Shown here piece after piece: positions 52,248 through 60,486 of a stretch of 64,000 nucleotides of DNA. Numbering within the stretch: the first letter of the stretch is position 1; every line of letters starts with the position of its first letter. The stretch is taken from NCBI GenBank assembly GCA_002297045.1, contig DBJE01000008.1, forward strand, positions 1-64,000. The letters run 5' to 3'. The notes under the pieces were generated by a model. The model was not told where the DNA came from, did no database searches, and saw only the letters and a list, made by a program, of their open reading frames with translations. The stretch is from Caryophanales bacterium UBA784 (lineage in GTDB: Bacteria; Bacillota_I; Bacilli_A; RFN20; CAG-288). The position numbers and the translations under genes are program-made.

Positions 52248-53177
52248 TTATGCCAATACCTTTCCTTGGAAATCTCTGACTCCGTTACTGAAGTCGGAGG
52301 CGCTCCTGATTTTCTTTCCCGGACGCTGGAGAAGAGTAAGGCGGACCTGCCCTTTGGCTAATTGCAGAATGATGTCCTTTTTGTGGGAAAGGACAATCGT
52401 CCCTTTCTCTGCTTCCGCTTTGTCGCTATAGGCCTCCGCCTGGAAGATTTTCAGTGGCTGTCCATCGAGAAGAAGGAAGGCGCCTGGTTCCCTTGAAAGG
52501 GCACGGACATGGTTGACAAAGTCCACCGGTGACAAATCAAGGGAGAGATGCTCGTCTTCTTTTTTGATCCTATGGGTGAAGGTGGCAAGACGAGGATCCT
52601 GCTTGACGGGGATGAGCATCCCCTGAAAATAAAGAGGCAGTTTTTCCCTGGCAAGCTCCCTTGCCGCAATCGCCCTTTTCTGGCACAGGGAAGTGTAGTT
52701 GTCTTCCTCAGAGAGAGGAATCTTCTTCCTTGCATAGACGTCCCCGGCGTCCCTTTCCTTGACCCTCTCCCTAAGGGATACACCGGTTTCCTTCTCTCCG
52801 TTAAGCAGGGCGTACTGCCTAGGGGCAGCCCCCCGGTATTTCGGAAGCAGGGAACCATGGAGGTTAAGAGGCTTGTATTTGCCTAGCGAGAGAACCTTTT
52901 CGGAGAGAATCTGGCCGTAGGCAAAGGTGAGAAGAAGGTCCGGATGCCACGATTCGACCCTTGCAAAATCCAGATTGAGCTTGTGTGGCTTATGGAGAGG
53001 GAGGCCAAGCTTTTTCGCCCTGAGGCTGACCGGGGATTCTTCCCTCCTCCTTTTCCGTCCCTTCGGTCTGTCTTCCTTAGTGACGACGCCTACAATGTTC
53101 CTTCCGGATTTGACTAGGCCTTCGAGACAGACCGCGGAGATTTCCGGAGTGCCGAGGAATACGATTCGCTTGTCCAT
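52248..53177 (-). CDS. fmt: methionyl-tRNA formyltransferase
   Basis: Formylates initiator Met-tRNA; 309 residues. IVFLGTPEISAVCLEGLV, the catalytic LNLHGSLLPKYRGAAP (Asn, His) and the Asp of DAGDVY are intact. With AGG as Met it reads AAPMQYALLN and SLMEMVKEMDAGD, as in the family; the Arg in KYRG is CGG. The ATG at 53177 follows GGGGGT by 6 bases; the TTG upstream would overlap that site. First of fmt-ybaK-reductase. Confidence 0.96.
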   Translation of the reverse strand: MDKRIVFLGTPEISAVCLEGLVKSGRNIVGVVTKEDRPKGRKRRREESPVSLRAKKLGLPLHKPHKLNLDFARVESWHPDLLLTFAYGQILSEKVLSLGKYKPLNLHGSLLPKYRGAAPRQYALLNGEKETGVSLRERVKERDAGDVYARKKIPLSEEDNYTSLCQKRAIAARELAREKLPLYFQGMLIPVKQDPRLATFTHRIKKEDEHLSLDLSPVDFVNHVRALSREPGAFLLLDGQPLKIFQAEAYSDKAEAEKGTIVLSHKKDIILQLAKGQVRLTLLQRPGKKIRSASDFSNGVRDFQGKVLA

Positions 53178-53231
53178 TTCCAACCCCCTATTTTTTGTTT
53201 ATATGTTATCATAAATCAGGGGATAAGAAAT

Positions 53232-54197
53232 ATGTTTATGCTAAGGAACGGCCAGATGGAAGACCAGAATTATCTGGTCAGCAAATTGCTGATTCTTTAT
53301 CTTTTCAGGTTTAGGGCAGGATGTAGGCTCGGCTATCTAATCGAAGTCCTTTTCCGTCGCTTCTTTTCGGCAAAGAAATGGGTGAACCCCGGCTTTTTGA
53401 AAGGCCCATGGCTTCCTCTCTACGGCTTTGGAATCGTGTCCATGTTCACCTTTTGCTTCATCCTTTACCGGTTCCTTCCTGACTCTCTTCCTCTTTTCCT
53501 TCCTGTCGAAGGGAGGTATGGAAAAAGCTATACCCACGGGGCAAGCATAAACGATCTTCTCCCTATCTGCATAAGGGGGACAAGCCTAGTCCTTCTGGAA
53601 TTCATTGCCGGCCTAATCTTCGTCAAAGGCTTCAAAGTTAGACTATGGGATTACACGAACCAGAAAGGAAATGTCAGGGGGATCATCTGCCCGCTCTTCT
53701 CCATAATCTGGTTTGCCATCGCCATTATCTACTACTATGTCCTCAATCCCTTCGTCTATGAATTCGCCTCCAAGGCCTTCGTCTATCTCTTTGGAAGCGG
53801 AAATGCCCAGAATGCCGCCCACTTCGGCTCGATTTTCATCTTAGGCCTTACCTATGGCGTCTTTGCCATTGATGTCATCGTTTCGGAAAACCTTTTTGCC
53901 AAGATCAGCAAGGCGACCAAGCAGTCCCACTTTGCCCAGCAGTATGAAAAAATCCGGGAAAACCAGAAGGAGGCGGCAAAGGTGAACCGGAAACGCTTCT
54001 ATGATGCCTTGCCGGAGAAACTTAAGGAGGGACTTGGAAAGAAATCCCGCCTGGAACCGGCGAAGAAGCTTTCCATGGCCTTGCGGAAGATTCTTCTTAA
54101 GGATCCGCAAAAGCAAGCGGAAGATAACTACCAGGCGGACGGCCGGCCGAAAAAAGAGGATGATGGAAAAGAGGGAACCGGCCAAGAACAGGAGTAG
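53232..54197 (+). CDS. putative ABC-transporter type IV (CmpB family) membrane protein
   Basis: 321 residues. Five or so membrane helices occupy residues 15-230. The family markers are KKWVNPGFLKGPWLPLYGFG (compare RGFLxGPxxPxYGxG) and WDYTNQKGNVRGIICPLFS. The C-terminal 90 residues are a charged, helical tail with coiled-coil character (QQYEKIRENQKEAAKVN), ending in a Glu/Gly-rich segment. AGGGGA lies 8-9 bases before the ATG. The family's role is unknown. Divergent from fmt. Confidence 0.8.
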   Translation: MFMLRNGQMEDQNYLVSKLLILYLFRFRAGCRLGYLIEVLFRRFFSAKKWVNPGFLKGPWLPLYGFGIVSMFTFCFILYRFLPDSLPLFLPVEGRYGKSYTHGASINDLLPICIRGTSLVLLEFIAGLIFVKGFKVRLWDYTNQKGNVRGIICPLFSIIWFAIAIIYYYVLNPFVYEFASKAFVYLFGSGNAQNAAHFGSIFILGLTYGVFAIDVIVSENLFAKISKATKQSHFAQQYEKIRENQKEAAKVNRKRFYDALPEKLKEGLGKKSRLEPAKKLSMALRKILLKDPQKQAEDNYQADGRPKKEDDGKEGTGQEQE

Positions 54198-54230
54198 GAG
54201 TTTTTTCTTCCTAAGGATGGATTTACCTAG

Positions 54231-54258
54231 TTGAAACAGAAAATTCTCTGACTATAAT
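54231..54258 (+). promoter_or_regulatory. promoter of the small gene at 54292
   Basis: TTGAAA (54231-54236) and TATAAT (54253-54258), 16 bases apart. Confidence 0.75.
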
Positions 54259-54291
54259 CTATTTAGTGCAATCCACTTAGGAGGAATGGAA

Positions 54292-54525
54292 ATGGATAAG
54301 TACACTCGTTGGATGGAGACAAATCCGAAATGGCTGAAGATTGTTCTTTGCTTCTGGATCCTGGACTGGTCATGGGCATTCTGGCGTATTGCTAAGGCAC
54401 TAGAGCATAATAACAGGGTTGAGCTAATCCTCGGAATCCTATGGATCCTCTTCGGCGGCACAATCGGATGGATTCTTGACATCGTCTTCATTCTCCTCTA
54501 TGATTATCCCTTCTGGTTCAGATAA
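54292..54525 (+). CDS. small two-helix membrane protein
   Basis: 77 residues. Two hydrophobic helices (about 17-33 and 45-70), rich in Trp, with a short polar turn EHNNRVE between them. The ATG at 54292 lies 8 bases after AGGAGG; an in-frame ATG at 54286 is too close. It has its own promoter and terminator, which supports a real gene. The function is unknown. Confidence 0.75.
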   Translation: MDKYTRWMETNPKWLKIVLCFWILDWSWAFWRIAKALEHNNRVELILGILWILFGGTIGWILDIVFILLYDYPFWFR

Positions 54526-54528
54526 ACA

Positions 54529-54560
54529 AAAAGCGGGTGGCCTTTCCCACCCGCTTTTGT
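54529..54560 (+). terminator. terminator of the small membrane protein gene
   Basis: GCGGGTGG (54533-54540), loop CCTTTC, CCACCCGC (54547-54554), flanked by A and T runs; probably usable in both directions. Confidence 0.9.
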
Positions 54561-54585
54561 TTTTCCGTATTTTGGCGGAAAGCAA

Positions 54586-55557
54586 CTACTTATTGTAGTT
54601 CTTCCACCTTGCGTCCGTTGCTTCCTTAATGGAAGAAGTCACCGCCTCGACTTTTTTCTTCTCCCATTTTCCAGGGTCTTCCCGGAGGAAGGAAGTCCGG
54701 TCAATCCGGTTATCGAATACTCCGATAGGAAGGTGGAAGGTTTTCCCTGACGAAACGATGGTAATCGTGTCCTTGACCGGAGAGGAATCCCTAAGGTACT
54801 TCCTGTCGTCGACACCGTATTCATCCCTCCTCACCGCCCTAGGAACGCCGTGGAAAAGATTCGATCCTGGGTCGTTTGGATTTGCCCGGGCAAAGTTCTT
54901 CCGGCGGGATTCCTCGGGCGTGACCCAGATATAAAGGATTGCGGCATCCTGAAGAAGGTCGGGAGAGAAAAGGGAAAGAGAATACTGGTATCCCCTAGTG
55001 CCCTTTAAGGGCCTAGGCGAGCCACTCTTCCCGCCCCGGGCCGCCTCAATGACGATGGTCTTGTTCTCGAAGGAATCCGGCCTCTGGCTTTCCTTTCCTT
55101 TCAGGATTTCCCGGGCCTCTTTTTCAAGTGCGGATGCAATCTTCGCTCTTATTTCCTCCTTTAGCAGAGACAGCCGCGGCTTAAGGCCGACCCTTAACGA
55201 GCAACGGTCAAGGCGTTCGAAAAGATATTGGCTCACGCTGTCTGGATGCACTCTGTTGGTGTTAAGAAGGTCGTGGTAGTCTTCGTTTAGCATCTGGATT
55301 AACGTTCCCCAGTCCCGTCCGTCATAGAAGGTGTCCTCGTCGTTTTTATAGAAAAGACGGGGTTCTCCGATCTTGACTAGTTCCTGGTCAATCCGGCGCC
55401 TAAAGTTGACATAGGGAAAATCATCGAGCTGAAGATTCTCTCCGATGTGGAAGTCTTTTTCAAGGATGGAGGGCTTCCTATGTGCCATCAGATTCCGGAC
55501 TTCGGATTTTCCGCTTGCCGGAAGGGCAAGAAGAAGGATGGTTTTAAATGTTTTCAT
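54586..55557 (-). CDS. P-loop kinase-like protein of unknown function
   Basis: 323 residues. Walker A is LALPASGKSEVRN at the start, and QLDDFPYVNF-x-RRID follows near 45, with AGG at a likely Met (VxxMRRID). FYDGRDWGTLIQMLNEDYHD, IVIEAARGG and the Arg-rich ESRRKNFARANPND look like acceptor-site and lid segments. I recall similar uncharacterised proteins in other bacteria but cannot name a substrate. The ATG at 55557 has GAGGTA 8 bases upstream. Confidence 0.7.
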   Translation of the reverse strand: MKTFKTILLLALPASGKSEVRNLMAHRKPSILEKDFHIGENLQLDDFPYVNFRRRIDQELVKIGEPRLFYKNDEDTFYDGRDWGTLIQMLNEDYHDLLNTNRVHPDSVSQYLFERLDRCSLRVGLKPRLSLLKEEIRAKIASALEKEAREILKGKESQRPDSFENKTIVIEAARGGKSGSPRPLKGTRGYQYSLSLFSPDLLQDAAILYIWVTPEESRRKNFARANPNDPGSNLFHGVPRAVRRDEYGVDDRKYLRDSSPVKDTITIVSSGKTFHLPIGVFDNRIDRTSFLREDPGKWEKKKVEAVTSSIKEATDARWKNYNK

Positions 55558-55674
55558 TGGCTTATACCTCGGGCTTATTTTACAACGGAAAGGCGAAAAA
55601 AACACCATGTTCCGTTTGAAAGGCTAAACCGAGCTAAGGAAGGATAAGGCTGTGACAATGCCACAGCCGGATTT

Positions 55675-55794
55675 TCATTGGAAGAAAAACGATTTCTGGT
55701 TTTTCTGCATCCGTACCTTTCGGAAAGTCCGCATCTTTGGTCCATAATCCTGTCTGGTTTCGGCAAAGAAAAAGAGATGCATAGATTTTCTCAT
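55675..55794 (-). pseudogene. short open frame, possible gene remnant
   Basis: 39 codons starting at an ATG that overlaps the stop of the frame upstream (ATGA). The peptide is basic (MRKSMHLFFFAETR...), resembles nothing I know, and uses ATG for Met. Listed only because of the overlap. Confidence 0.2.
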
Positions 55795-55973
55795 TTCCCT
55801 TTTTCGGATTTAGGATGCCAGTGGCTTAGATAATCTTGGATGTACCTTACCAGTGATTTATCTTCATTAAAGATTCTTTTCCCATCTTTCCACATAAAGT
55901 CCATGGTTTTAATCTTCCTTATTCCACTTTCGTTACCTGTCTCATGGAAGTATTTCTTTGCGATAAATCCCAT
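55791..55973 (-). pseudogene. short open frame, possible gene remnant
   Basis: 60 codons, no ribosome site before the ATG. The peptide has KTMDFMWKDGKRIFNEDK and ends HWHPKSEKGK. Its Met codons are mostly ATG, unlike the neighbours, which favour AGG, so it may be recent, foreign or not coding. No family recognised. Confidence 0.3.
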
Positions 55974-56140
55974 AGCAGATCAAAACTTGAAAAAAGGGAA
56001 CTCGGAACAGAAAAAGACGGACCATCACAGATCCGCCTTCTTTGTTGGTTGCCGGAATAATTACGGAGCATCTAATCTTAAGCCGGACCTTCCCTTGCAG
56101 AGGAAGAACTCTTTGGCGAAAGTCCGACAGACATTCTATT

Positions 56141-56216
56141 TGGTGGAGCTGACGAGGATCGAACTCGCTACCTCATGCTTGCAAAGCACGCGCTCTCCCA
56201 GGTGAGCTACAGCCCC
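56141..56216 (-). tRNA. tRNA-Ala(TGC)
   Basis: The acceptor GGGGCTG pairs with CAGCTCC, the anticodon stem is CGTGC/GCATG, and the loop TTTGCAA gives anticodon TGC. CCA is encoded. Confidence 0.95.
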
Positions 56217-56277
56217 AAAACAGACAAAGAACATTATAAGGATTTCTTTCCGCCCAATCAAGGGAAAAGAGAAGAAA

Positions 56278-57519
56278 TTACTTCTTCTCCCTGCCCGGCT
56301 TGACGAACTTGCCGGTCCTATTCTCCTTGAAGGGAAATTCGTAGCGGAGATAATGCTGGCTGTATCCTTCGTATTTCCCTTCCTTGTTTTTGCCTTCAAT
56401 CAGGACAAGTTCATCTTCTACTTCCTGTCGGTATTTCCTTTCGTTTGCTTCCGAGAGGGAAATCAGTCTTCTTGTCCGTTCCTGACGGATGGCCGGATCT
56501 ATCTTCCCCTGGAGCTTAGCCGCCATCGTAAAAGGACGTTCCGAATAGGGAAAAGCGTGAATACGCCTGAATCCGACTTTCCGGCAGAAATCATAGGTGC
56601 TCTGGAAATCTTCTTCATTTTCCGTAGGGAATCCGGTGATGACATCGGTGGAAAGGGCGACAGAAGGAATCCTATTTTTAATTTCGTCCACCTTGTCGAG
56701 ATACTGGCTAAGAGAATACTTCCGGTTCCTCCTTTTGAGGATTTTTCCGCTTCCGGACTGAAGCGGAATGTGGAAATGGGGGCAGAGGACATCCTGATGA
56801 TGGGCAAAGAGAGAGATATACTCTTCGTCAATCTGACTGATTTCAATCGAGGAAACCCGTATCCGGTAAGGATAGGGGGCAAGATGAAGCCTGTCCTTCA
56901 ACAAGTCCTTCAGGCGGTAGTCATGGTCTAAAGGATCCTGGTAGCTCCCGGTATCGATTCCGCCGATGATGAGTTCTCTTACGCCATGGCTTAAAAGACT
57001 CTTTGCCTCCTTTAGGATAGACTCTCTCCCTCTCGAACGGGATTTCCCTCTTGTGTAAGGGACGACACAGTAGGAACAGAAGTTATCGCATCCGTCCTGT
57101 ATCTTCCTGTAGCCACGCACGGATTTCTCCCCTTTTTGTGTCGGGGTATCCTCGAAGGTGAATTCACGTGACTTCCTGTCGACGTGGTCCTTCCCCTGAG
57201 TGAGCTTTTCGATGTCCGACTTATGGGAGGAACCGGCGACCAAATCCACGCCATCGATTGAAAGGTATTCTTCTTTGTGTATCTGACTTGAGCAGCCCCT
57301 GACGACAATCCGTTTACCGGGGAAGGAACGGGAAAGGGAGCGGACCTTCTGGAGGTCCTTTCTCTCCGCCTCGTTGGTGACCGCACAGGTGTTGACGAAA
57401 TAGATGTCCGCTTCCTTTCCTTTCGCCTCAATAAAGCCTTCCTTAAGAAGCCGTTCCTTCAGGGCTTCCGACTCATAGGCATTGACTTTGCATCCAAGCG
57501 TATAGATTTTAAAGGTCAT
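56278..57519 (-). CDS. mtaB: tRNA t6A37 methylthiotransferase MtaB
   Basis: Radical SAM enzyme that makes ms2t6A37; 413 residues. N-terminal cluster cysteines are in YTLGCKVNAYES, FVNTCAVT and VRGCSSQ. The radical SAM motif is GCDNFCSYCVVPYTRGKSRS. HIPLQSGSGKILK-x-x-NRKY has two AGG (56728-56733), giving LKMMNRKY, which restores the family's MNRKY. A TRAM-like C-terminus follows. It overlaps the next upstream gene by 11 bases. Confidence 0.95.
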   Translation of the reverse strand: MTFKIYTLGCKVNAYESEALKERLLKEGFIEAKGKEADIYFVNTCAVTNEAERKDLQKVRSLSRSFPGKRIVVRGCSSQIHKEEYLSIDGVDLVAGSSHKSDIEKLTQGKDHVDRKSREFTFEDTPTQKGEKSVRGYRKIQDGCDNFCSYCVVPYTRGKSRSRGRESILKEAKSLLSHGVRELIIGGIDTGSYQDPLDHDYRLKDLLKDRLHLAPYPYRIRVSSIEISQIDEEYISLFAHHQDVLCPHFHIPLQSGSGKILKRRNRKYSLSQYLDKVDEIKNRIPSVALSTDVITGFPTENEEDFQSTYDFCRKVGFRRIHAFPYSERPFTMAAKLQGKIDPAIRQERTRRLISLSEANERKYRQEVEDELVLIEGKNKEGKYEGYSQHYLRYEFPFKENRTGKFVKPGREKK

Positions 57520-58279
57520 CGTGTTTCTCCTTATTCTGCTTTTCCTTGCTTTTGATGGCAGAAAGGACGATGGAGGGGGAGAGAAGGGATAGATGGATTA
57601 GGTCCTGGGAAAGCTTTCCGAAATCATTGGAATAATAGTCTAGGGCGATTGAGCTAAGCCGCTCGCTAAGGTGGCTATAGTCCTTCTTCCTTCCCTCGTC
57701 GAAGAAAGGAATCCTTGTCTCTAGATAACCGGCCGAATCGATAAAAAAGAGGATTCCCTCCTTCTCTAGATAATAGCAGGAAGAGTCGATGTCCTTGACC
57801 GGAAGCTTCTTCAGTCTAAGGCAGGAAAAGGAATAAAGATGGCTTCCGTATTCCTGCAAGGGGTCTACAAGGGAACAGTCGCTGTCTTTAAGGAAGGCCT
57901 GGTAAGGGAAAGAGTAGAAGGAAGCGGGATTAGAAGCAAACCGCTGGTTGACATAGGGGGAGTAGAAGGGAAAATAGATTTTGACGGAATCATAAAGGAA
58001 ATAGGGCCTTGCGGAAAAGATCTTCTTCCATGAGGGACCCTGGGTGGAAAAAGTTTCCTTGGCGGAAGAGGATAACAGGGAGAGAACCCTGTTCCGCCTT
58101 TTCAGGCTTCTAAGGAGGGCGTAGGCACGCAGAATGGAAAAGGGGGAGTCAAAGAGGTCGTACTTCCGCCTTTCCCTAGGGAAGAGCCCTCGGTTTTCGA
58201 TGTCATAGCTAAGTTCCTCGCTGGCATCCCTTGTCTTCGGGACGGCCCAGTTAAGATAGGAAAAGAAACCTCTGGACAT
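57509..58279 (-). CDS. hypothetical protein
   Basis: 256 residues, rich in Tyr, Phe and Ser, no membrane helix or signal peptide, no family recognised. Segments include NWAVPKTRDASEELSYDIEN near the start and DSSCYYLEKEGILFFIDSAG near 165. The end overlaps mtaB by 11 bases, so the two are co-transcribed. A TATAAT (58288-58293) lies only 8 bases upstream of the ATG and no ribosome site exists, so the message is probably leaderless. The start is fixed by the first Met. Confidence 0.7.
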   Translation of the reverse strand: MSRGFFSYLNWAVPKTRDASEELSYDIENRGLFPRERRKYDLFDSPFSILRAYALLRSLKRRNRVLSLLSSSAKETFSTQGPSWKKIFSARPYFLYDSVKIYFPFYSPYVNQRFASNPASFYSFPYQAFLKDSDCSLVDPLQEYGSHLYSFSCLRLKKLPVKDIDSSCYYLEKEGILFFIDSAGYLETRIPFFDEGRKKDYSHLSERLSSIALDYYSNDFGKLSQDLIHLSLLSPSIVLSAIKSKEKQNKEKHDDL

Positions 58280-58287
58280 ATCGGTTC

Positions 58288-58316
58288 ATTATAATATAGG
58301 CCGCATGAAGAAACAA
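58288..58316 (-). promoter_or_regulatory. promoter of the 57509-58279 gene and mtaB
   Basis: Minus-strand TTGTTT (58311-58316) and TATAAT (58288-58293), 17 bases apart. The predicted start is within two bases of the ATG at 58279. Confidence 0.7.
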
Positions 58317-58338
58317 AAAAAGCCCGGAAGACCGGACT
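58314..58338 (-). terminator. terminator of the tRNA-Asp/tRNA-Gly unit
   Basis: On the minus strand AGTCCGG, loop TCTT, CCGGGCT (one G-U), then a T run. The T run overlaps the -35 of the next promoter. Confidence 0.85.
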
Positions 58339-58347
58339 ATAGATTCA

Positions 58348-58421
58348 TGGAGCAAGCGACGGGAATCGGACCCGCGTGTCAACCTTGGCAAGGTTGCGTT
58401 CTACCATTGAACTACGCCTGC
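58348..58421 (-). tRNA. tRNA-Gly(GCC)
   Basis: The acceptor GCAGGCG pairs with CGCTTGC, the anticodon stem is CAACC/GGTTG, and the loop TTGCCAA gives GCC. CCA is encoded. Seven bases after tRNA-Asp. Confidence 0.95.
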
Positions 58422-58428
58422 AAGAAGA

Positions 58429-58505
58429 TGGCGGATCCTACGGGATTTGAACCCGTGATCTTCTCCGTGACAGGGAGACGTGATAGGCCGCTACACTAAG
58501 GATCC
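58429..58505 (-). tRNA. tRNA-Asp(GTC)
   Basis: The acceptor GGATCCT pairs with AGGATCC, the anticodon stem is TCTCC/GGAGA, and the loop CTGTCAC gives GTC. CCA is encoded. First tRNA of the pair. Confidence 0.95.
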
Positions 58506-58741
58506 ACCTAACTTTTTTGCACCGCTTTCTTCAAGCGCGCTTAAAGATTATCGCATGCAGGTTAAAGAAATGCAAGACTTTTTTTAAAAATGTGTCTTCG
58601 AAGCTTCCCCCATCGGCTGGGAACCAGGAAAGAGAGCCAAACAGAAAAGGATAAAGCGTTTTCACAGGAAAAATCCTGGACAAAACTATTGTATTTATCC
58701 AAATTTATATAAAATATTGTTACTTACCAGAGGAGAACAAT

Positions 58742-59338
58742 ATGGAGAAACTTATCCTGTCGGAAGATGAAATTTCCCGCATCTGCAATCGGCTTGCCTC
58801 GGAAATTGAGCCCAAGCTCAAGGAAGACGACAACGGCATCCCTATTTTCGTGGGAGTAAGGAACGGGGCGCTTCCCTTCCTATTCGAACTTGTCCGCCAT
58901 TTAAAGGGGGCCTATTGGCTGGACACAAGGAAGGTTTCTTCCTATGACGGAGAATCCTCTACCGGCAAGGTCATCCTTGAGAAGGAGCCTGACCATAATC
59001 TCGAAGGCCGGGACGTCGTCCTTGTCGAGGATATCATCGACACCGGGACAACTAGGCATTTCCTCAAGGAGTTCGTCAGGAAAAAGTACAAACCGAAGCA
59101 CTTATATATCTGCGTCCTCGTCAAACGGCACAACCCTAAGGAAACCTATGACGAGGTTGCCGATTTCACCGGACTGACGACCGACGAGCAGCGCTATATC
59201 GTCGGATTCGGATTCGACTACTACGGACTCTTCCGCAACGATCCCTATGTCTTCGTCCCTTCCAAGGACGACAGGGAGTCATGGGATAAAATCCTCGACG
59301 AGGACAAGAAGAAACATCCTAACCAACTAAGAAAGTAG
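58742..59338 (+). CDS. hpt: hypoxanthine-guanine phosphoribosyltransferase
   Basis: Purine salvage enzyme, 198 residues. The PRPP loop is VVLVEDIIDTGTTRHFLKEF, the flexible loop carries KVSSYDGESSTGKV, and GFGFDYYGLFRNDPYV matches the HGPRT C-terminal signature. AGAGGAG precedes the ATG. An AT-rich region upstream with TTGTAT (58689-58694) and TAAAAT (58710-58715) may be the promoter, though the 15-base spacing is short. It has its own terminator. Confidence 0.9.
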   Translation: MEKLILSEDEISRICNRLASEIEPKLKEDDNGIPIFVGVRNGALPFLFELVRHLKGAYWLDTRKVSSYDGESSTGKVILEKEPDHNLEGRDVVLVEDIIDTGTTRHFLKEFVRKKYKPKHLYICVLVKRHNPKETYDEVADFTGLTTDEQRYIVGFGFDYYGLFRNDPYVFVPSKDDRESWDKILDEDKKKHPNQLRK

Positions 59339-59349
59339 CAAACAAAAAT

Positions 59350-59378
59350 GCCGGGGGGGGGGTTTCCCCGGCTTTTTT
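59350..59378 (+). terminator. terminator of hpt with a run of ten G
   Basis: GCCGGGG (59350-59356) and CCCCGGC (59366-59372) followed by T. The loop extends a G10 run (59353-59362), whose length is prone to sequencing error. Confidence 0.85.
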
Positions 59379-59384
59379 GCTTTC

Positions 59385-60485
59385 CTAAGCCTCCAAGGAA
59401 TCAAAGAGCTTCCTTGCTTCCCTGATGGTGTCGTCCCTGTCAAAGTAACTATAGGAACCAAGCCGGCCGGCGAAGAAAACATTCTCTTCTTTTCCGGCCA
59501 TTTTCTTATATTCCTCGGCTAGGGCTTTGTTCTTTTCGTTGCTGATCGGATAAAGGGGCCTGTCGCCTTTTTCAAACTCTTTAGGGTACTCCTTTGTGAT
59601 ATAGGTGACCTTATGATTATGTCTGTCCATGAAATGCTTATGCTCGCAGATTCGCGTGTAAGGGACATCTCTGTCGGTATAGTTAACAACGGCGACTTTC
59701 TGGTAGTATTCCTGCTCAAGTCTCTCCGTCTCAAAACGAAGCGTCCGGTACTCAAGCTGTCCGAGTCTGAATCCGAAATAGGCATCGATGGCTCCGGTAT
59801 AAATAACCTTTCCGGCCCTCTTTCTGAACTTTTCCTTGTCGGCAAGGAAATCGGTATTCAGTAGAAGGTCACATCCTTCAAGCCTGTTTTCGATGGTTTT
59901 AGTGTACCCTTCCCTAGGAATCCCGGAATAGGTATCGTTGAAGTAGTTGTTGTTGAAGGTGAACCGGACCGGAAGCCGTTTGATGATGGAAGCGGGGAGA
60001 TCTTCGCAGGAGCGTCCCCACTGCTTTTCCGTATAGCCCTTGACGAGAATCTCGAAGATATCCTTTCCAACCCTCTTAATGGCCTGCTCCTTAAGGTTCT
60101 TTGGCTCTCCGATATGGGAGGCCACGATCTGCTCCTTAATCTTCTTTTTTGCTTCTTCGGGGTCAGTGATCCCCCAAAGGTCCTTGAACGTGTTCCTGTT
60201 AAAGGGCCTATGGTAATACTTTCCTTTGTAGAAGGCCAAGGGTTCGTTGATGAAGGTCTTCCTTTTTCCGTAGGAATCAAAGAAGTCGTAGGCAGACTTA
60301 TCCGAAGTGTGGAAAATATGGGGACCGACGACGTGGATATCGATGTCGTCCTTTCTCTCCGTGCGGATAGCGCCCCCCACAACGGGGGACTTCTCTAGGA
60401 CAAGGACGGAACGCCCTTTCTTTTTCGCCCTGGCGGCGAAGCTTGAGCCAAAGAGTCCGGCCCCGACAATGAGATAATCGTACAT
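59385..60485 (-). CDS. glf: UDP-galactopyranose mutase
   Basis: FAD enzyme that makes UDP-galactofuranose for surface glycans, 366 residues. The FAD motif is YLIVGAGLFGSSFA; HIFHTSD, YTEKQWGR near 155, and the Arg residues of the active site are visible. With AGG as Met the motif HRPFNMNTF is restored. It ends a unit led by the ABC exporter and cysS, 1 base after cysS. No other galactofuran genes lie in the window. Confidence 0.95.
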   Translation of the reverse strand: MYDYLIVGAGLFGSSFAARAKKKGRSVLVLEKSPVVGGAIRTERKDDIDIHVVGPHIFHTSDKSAYDFFDSYGKRKTFINEPLAFYKGKYYHRPFNRNTFKDLWGITDPEEAKKKIKEQIVASHIGEPKNLKEQAIKRVGKDIFEILVKGYTEKQWGRSCEDLPASIIKRLPVRFTFNNNYFNDTYSGIPREGYTKTIENRLEGCDLLLNTDFLADKEKFRKRAGKVIYTGAIDAYFGFRLGQLEYRTLRFETERLEQEYYQKVAVVNYTDRDVPYTRICEHKHFMDRHNHKVTYITKEYPKEFEKGDRPLYPISNEKNKALAEEYKKMAGKEENVFFAGRLGSYSYFDRDDTIREARKLFDSLEA

Positions 60486-60486
60486 T

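Larger units (their letters stand above)
55558..56140. other. gene-poor stretch
   Basis: Between the P-loop gene and tRNA-Ala no confident gene is seen. It holds a hairpin GGCTGTG/CACAGCC (55649-55669) without a T run, two short minus-strand frames (below), and an imperfect hairpin near 56014-56040 that on the minus strand ends in T and could terminate the tRNA-Ala transcript. Confidence 0.5.

Noticed and set aside
55649..55669. Hairpin GGCTGTG/CACAGCC as a terminator
   Set aside because: No T run follows on either strand and no gene clearly ends before it.
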